The notes under the pieces: model-generated
Database searches by the model: none
Told to the model about the DNA's origin: nothing
What the model saw: only the letters and a program-made list of their open reading frames with translations
Part shown: positions 4,771 through 7,505 of the stretch, one piece after another
Layout: every line of letters starts with the position of its first letter
Position numbering within the stretch: position 1 is the first letter of the stretch
DNA from: an uncultured Collinsella sp.
Lineage (GTDB): Bacteria > Actinomycetota > Coriobacteriia > Coriobacteriales > Coriobacteriaceae
NCBI GenBank assembly: GCA_900757505.1
Contig: CAAEOE010000015.1
Span: 1-7,505 of the forward strand
Direction of reading: 5' to 3'
Length of the DNA: 7,505 nt
Made by a program: the position numbers and the translations under genes

Positions 4771-6276
4771 ATGGCTTTGACCGATATCTCTCATCCCACC
4801 GACATCGCAATGCTCACCGATCTGTACGAACTCACTATGGCCCAGGGCCTGTGGGAGAGCGGCAAGGCCAATGAGCAGGGTTGTTTTACCGCGTTTTACC
4901 GCGACCATCCCTTTGGCAGCGCCTATGCCGTCATGTGCGGCACCGCCGAGCTGCCCGAGCTGGTCGAGAACCTGCGCTTTACGCCCGAGGATATCGACTA
5001 CCTCGCATCGCTTGAGGCCCCGGCCGGCGGCGCGATGTTTAAGTCCGCATTCCTCGACTATCTGCGCGATTTTCGTGCGCATGTAAACATCGACGCCGTG
5101 CCCGAGGGCGAGCTCGTCTTTCCGCGCGAGCCCATGGTGCGCGTCACCGGCCCCGCGCTGGAGTGCCAGCTGCTCGAGACAGCGCTGCTCAACATCGTCG
5201 GGTTCCAGACGCTTGTCGCCACCAAGACGGCGCGCGTGGTGCTCGCTGCCGACGGTCGCCCTGTGGCGGAGTTTGGCCTGCGCCGAGCCCAGGGTCCCGA
5301 TGGCGGCCTGGCCGTTGCGCGCGCGAGCTACGTCGCCGGCTGCTCCTCTACGTCCAATGTGCTCGCCGGCCGCCGCTACGGTATTCCCGTCTTTGGCACG
5401 CATGCGCACAGCTGGGTGATGAGCTTCGATTCCGAGCTCGAGGCCTTCCGCGCCTTTGCCAAGTCGAGCCCCAAGAACTGCACGCTGCTCATCGACACCT
5501 ACGATGTGCGCGAGGGCTGCGAGCATGCCATTACGGTTGCCAAGGAGATGGAGGCGGCGGGCGAGCGCCTGTCGGCTATTCGCATTGACTCGGGCGACCT
5601 CGCCAAGCTCTCCAAGTATGTCCGCGGTCGTTTCGATGCCGAGGGCCTGCCCTATGTGGGGATCTCGGTTTCTAACGATCTGGATGAGTACACGATTCAG
5701 TCGCTGCTCGACCAGGGCGCGCCCATCGATAGCTTTGGCGTGGGCACCAAGCTCGCGACCTGCTACGACCAGCCGGCGCTGGGCGGCGTGTACAAGCTTT
5801 CCGCCCGCCGTGCGAGCGAGGCCGACCCGTGGACGCCGGTGGTCAAGCTCTCCGAGCAGCCCTACAAGCGCACGATCCCGGGCGTGCAGCGCGTGCGCCG
5901 TTATTACGACGGCTTTGGCGGCCCGGTCTGCGACATGATCTACGACGAGGACCATCTGGTGGGGGAGGGCGCCGCGCGCGGCAATACCCTCGTGGCCGTG
6001 AATGATGCCGCCCTGGTGACCGACGTGTCGGAGCTTGAGTATCGCGAGCTGCTGGTGCCGATCGTGCGCGATGGCAGTGCAGTGGCTCCGCGTGAGAGCA
6101 TCCAGGACGCGCGCGAGCGCTGTGTTTGGGCGCTCGATCATCTGGATGCGGCTTTCAAGCGCTTCCTGTACCCGCAGACCTATGTGGTGGGCATGGAGCA
6201 GGGCCTGGCTCAGGTGCGCGACGAGCTCGTGCGCAAGAACATGGCCGCGGCCTCGGCTTTCCCCTGGGCAAAATGA
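4771..6276 (+). CDS. pncB: Nicotinate phosphoribosyltransferase
   Basis: Cytosolic NAD-salvage enzyme (Preiss-Handler pathway) that converts nicotinate, PRPP and ATP into nicotinate mononucleotide. The 501-residue protein carries family motifs along its length: LTDLYELTMAQG (15-26), RRAQGPDGG (171-179), GTHAHSW (209-215), RIDSGDL (271-277), SNDLDEY (301-307) and GVGTKL (323-328). His213 in GTHAHSW aligns by context with the histidine phosphorylated during ATP-coupled catalysis. Length and the N-terminal motif match the longer Gram-positive and actinobacterial form rather than the ~400-residue enterobacterial PncB. GAAAGG (4758-4763) lies 7 bases before the ATG. proB follows after 79 bp with no clear terminator between, so the two may share a transcript. 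A 470-codon open frame on the opposite strand is a composition artefact. Confidence 0.96.
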   Translation: MALTDISHPTDIAMLTDLYELTMAQGLWESGKANEQGCFTAFYRDHPFGSAYAVMCGTAELPELVENLRFTPEDIDYLASLEAPAGGAMFKSAFLDYLRDFRAHVNIDAVPEGELVFPREPMVRVTGPALECQLLETALLNIVGFQTLVATKTARVVLAADGRPVAEFGLRRAQGPDGGLAVARASYVAGCSSTSNVLAGRRYGIPVFGTHAHSWVMSFDSELEAFRAFAKSSPKNCTLLIDTYDVREGCEHAITVAKEMEAAGERLSAIRIDSGDLAKLSKYVRGRFDAEGLPYVGISVSNDLDEYTIQSLLDQGAPIDSFGVGTKLATCYDQPALGGVYKLSARRASEADPWTPVVKLSEQPYKRTIPGVQRVRRYYDGFGGPVCDMIYDEDHLVGEGAARGNTLVAVNDAALVTDVSELEYRELLVPIVRDGSAVAPRESIQDARERCVWALDHLDAAFKRFLYPQTYVVGMEQGLAQVRDELVRKNMAAASAFPWAK

Positions 6277-6355
6277 TTCCTTGGGCGGTAGGGGCGAGTC
6301 ACGCTCCCTTGGCCGCCAGCTCGGCCGTTCGCTGAACAGTTGATTGGTTTGACGT

Positions 6356-7483
6356 ATGACGACTTCTTATAAAACGATGGTGGTAAAGATCGGTTCGTCC
6401 ACGGTGGTGGGCGCCGATGGCAAGGTCAACCGCGCCTTTATCGGCGGACTTGCCGATCAAGCCGCAGCGCTGCGCAAGCTCGGCTGGCGTCTGGTCGTGG
6501 TGAGCTCGGGCGCTATTGCCTGTGGCTATCCCGTGTTGGGCTTCGACCGCAAGCCGGTCGGCGACCTTCCGAGCCTGCAAGCCTGCGCCTCGGCTGGTCA
6601 GTGCATCATCTCGTCGGCCTACGACGAGGAGTTCCATGCGCGCGACCTGCTCACCTCGCTCGTGCTGCTCACGCGTCACGACACGGCGCGTCGCACGTCC
6701 TACCTGCACGCGCGCGACGCCCTGCTGCGTCTGGTGGAGCTGGGCGTGGTGCCGGTCGTCAACGAGAACGACACCGTTACCGTCGACGAGATCAAGTTTG
6801 GCGACAACGACACACTGGCGGCGCTCGTGAGCTGCCTGGTATCTGCCGATCTGTGCGTGACGCTCTCGGACATCGATGGTCTCTATACTGCCAATCCGCA
6901 TGAGGACCCCACGGCCGAGTTTGTCCCGGTCGTGCATAAGATCGATGCCAAGATTATTGCCTCGGCGGGTGATTCTTCCACATCGGTGGGCACGGGTGGC
7001 ATGATTACCAAGATCCGCGCGAGCCGCATCCTGATGACGGCGGGCATTCAGAGCGTGATTTGCTCGGGCGAGGAGCCCGATGCGCTCGTGCGCCTCGCCC
7101 GCGGCGAGAGCGTGGGCACGCTGTTCGATCCGCCGGCGGAGCGTCTGGACATCGCGCCCCGCAAGCTGTGGATCGCGCTGGGCGACAAGGCACATGGGTC
7201 GGTGACGGTTGATGATGGTGCTGCGAAGGCGCTGGTTAGCCGTGGCTCTTCCTTGCTTGCGGTGGGTATTCGCGAGGTCGATGGCCAGTTTGCCGAGGGC
7301 GATGTGCTCGATGTGTGCGATCCGAGCGGTATGGTCGTCGCCCGCGGTATCGCCGAGGCCGATTCGGACGTGCTGGAACTTGCTGCCGGTCGCCGCCAAG
7401 ACCAGATTGCCAGCAACCGCCTGCTGGCAGACCTGGCCGAGAAGCCGGCGATACACAGGGATAACTTGATCGTATTTGCATAA
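6356..7483 (+). CDS. proB: Glutamate 5-kinase
   Basis: Cytosolic kinase that phosphorylates L-glutamate with ATP to gamma-glutamyl phosphate, the first step of proline synthesis. The 375-residue protein has the full two-domain form. An amino-acid-kinase domain (about 7-260) contains VVKIGSS (9-15), SSGAIA (50-55), NEND (136-139), FGDND (148-152), SDIDGLYTANP (171-181) and GTGGM (212-216). A C-terminal PUA domain (about 268-375) contains VDDGAAKAL and ends in HRDNLIVFA. No residue expected from the family is obviously missing. The first ATG at 6356 lacks a convincing Shine-Dalgarno; an ATG at 6377 would still keep VVKIG, so the start is uncertain by seven codons. The product is normally passed to ProA, which may be encoded just beyond the window. 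ProB enzymes are usually inhibited by proline, but the sequence alone does not show it. Confidence 0.96.
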   Translation: MTTSYKTMVVKIGSSTVVGADGKVNRAFIGGLADQAAALRKLGWRLVVVSSGAIACGYPVLGFDRKPVGDLPSLQACASAGQCIISSAYDEEFHARDLLTSLVLLTRHDTARRTSYLHARDALLRLVELGVVPVVNENDTVTVDEIKFGDNDTLAALVSCLVSADLCVTLSDIDGLYTANPHEDPTAEFVPVVHKIDAKIIASAGDSSTSVGTGGMITKIRASRILMTAGIQSVICSGEEPDALVRLARGESVGTLFDPPAERLDIAPRKLWIALGDKAHGSVTVDDGAAKALVSRGSSLLAVGIREVDGQFAEGDVLDVCDPSGMVVARGIAEADSDVLELAAGRRQDQIASNRLLADLAEKPAIHRDNLIVFA

Positions 7484-7505
7484 AGAAAGGCAGCGCTGCG
7501 GATCG

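Noticed and set aside
4729..6141. 470-codon open frame on the minus strand opposite pncB
   Set aside because: Directly antisense to a clearly identified gene. The translation is low in recognisable motifs and has the Ala/Arg/Gly/His bias of a G/C-rich shadow frame.
7484..7505. Start of the next gene (AGAAAGG at 7484-7490 resembles a ribosome-binding site)
   Set aside because: No ATG, GTG or TTG occurs in the remaining 15 bases, so any start is past the window and the spacing would be too long to credit.
1..7505. A novel defence, mobile or biosynthetic system
   Set aside because: All substantial genes except the 152-residue membrane protein belong to known housekeeping or metabolic families; no repeats, integrase, transposase or toxin-antitoxin pair is visible.

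Overview
The window looks like ordinary chromosomal DNA from a high-GC actinobacterium. Protein style, G/C-rich third codon positions and gene content are most like the gut Coriobacteriia (a Collinsella-like organism). That assignment is an inference from overall impression, not a marker-gene test. Nearly every gene is a recognisable housekeeping or metabolic gene. I see no insertion sequence, phage gene, CRISPR array or defence system.

Layout. Positions 1-95 may hold the last ~30 codons of a rightward gene that meets trpS tail to tail; a trpS terminator lies at 30-56. On the minus strand are trpS (1141-92, tryptophanyl-tRNA synthetase) and, upstream of it, a WecA/TagO-type polyprenyl-phosphate sugar-1-phosphate transferase (2478-1279). 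A non-coding stretch of about 520 bases follows (2479-3001). It contains the most interesting item: a ~169-nt structured RNA on the minus strand (2851-2683) that resembles 6S RNA. It has its own promoter, a 12-pair closing stem, a 3' side arm and a terminal U-run.

The rest runs rightward: a PflX-type radical SAM protein (3002-3940); tRNA-Ala(CGC) (4091-4163) with a near-consensus promoter and a strong terminator; a small tail-anchored coiled-coil protein of unknown function (4228-4686); pncB for NAD salvage (4771-6276); and proB for the first step of proline synthesis (6356-7483). The downstream partner of proB, often proA, would lie just past the window.

How the genes work together: these are separate functions (translation, envelope glycan priming, NAD salvage, proline synthesis) rather than one system. 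pncB and proB may be co-transcribed (79-bp gap, no clear terminator). The 6S-like RNA and the radical SAM gene appear to be transcribed back to back from divergent promoters. The best leads for new biology are the 6S-like RNA, the 12-bp inverted repeat at 3949-3986, and the uncharacterised tail-anchored protein.
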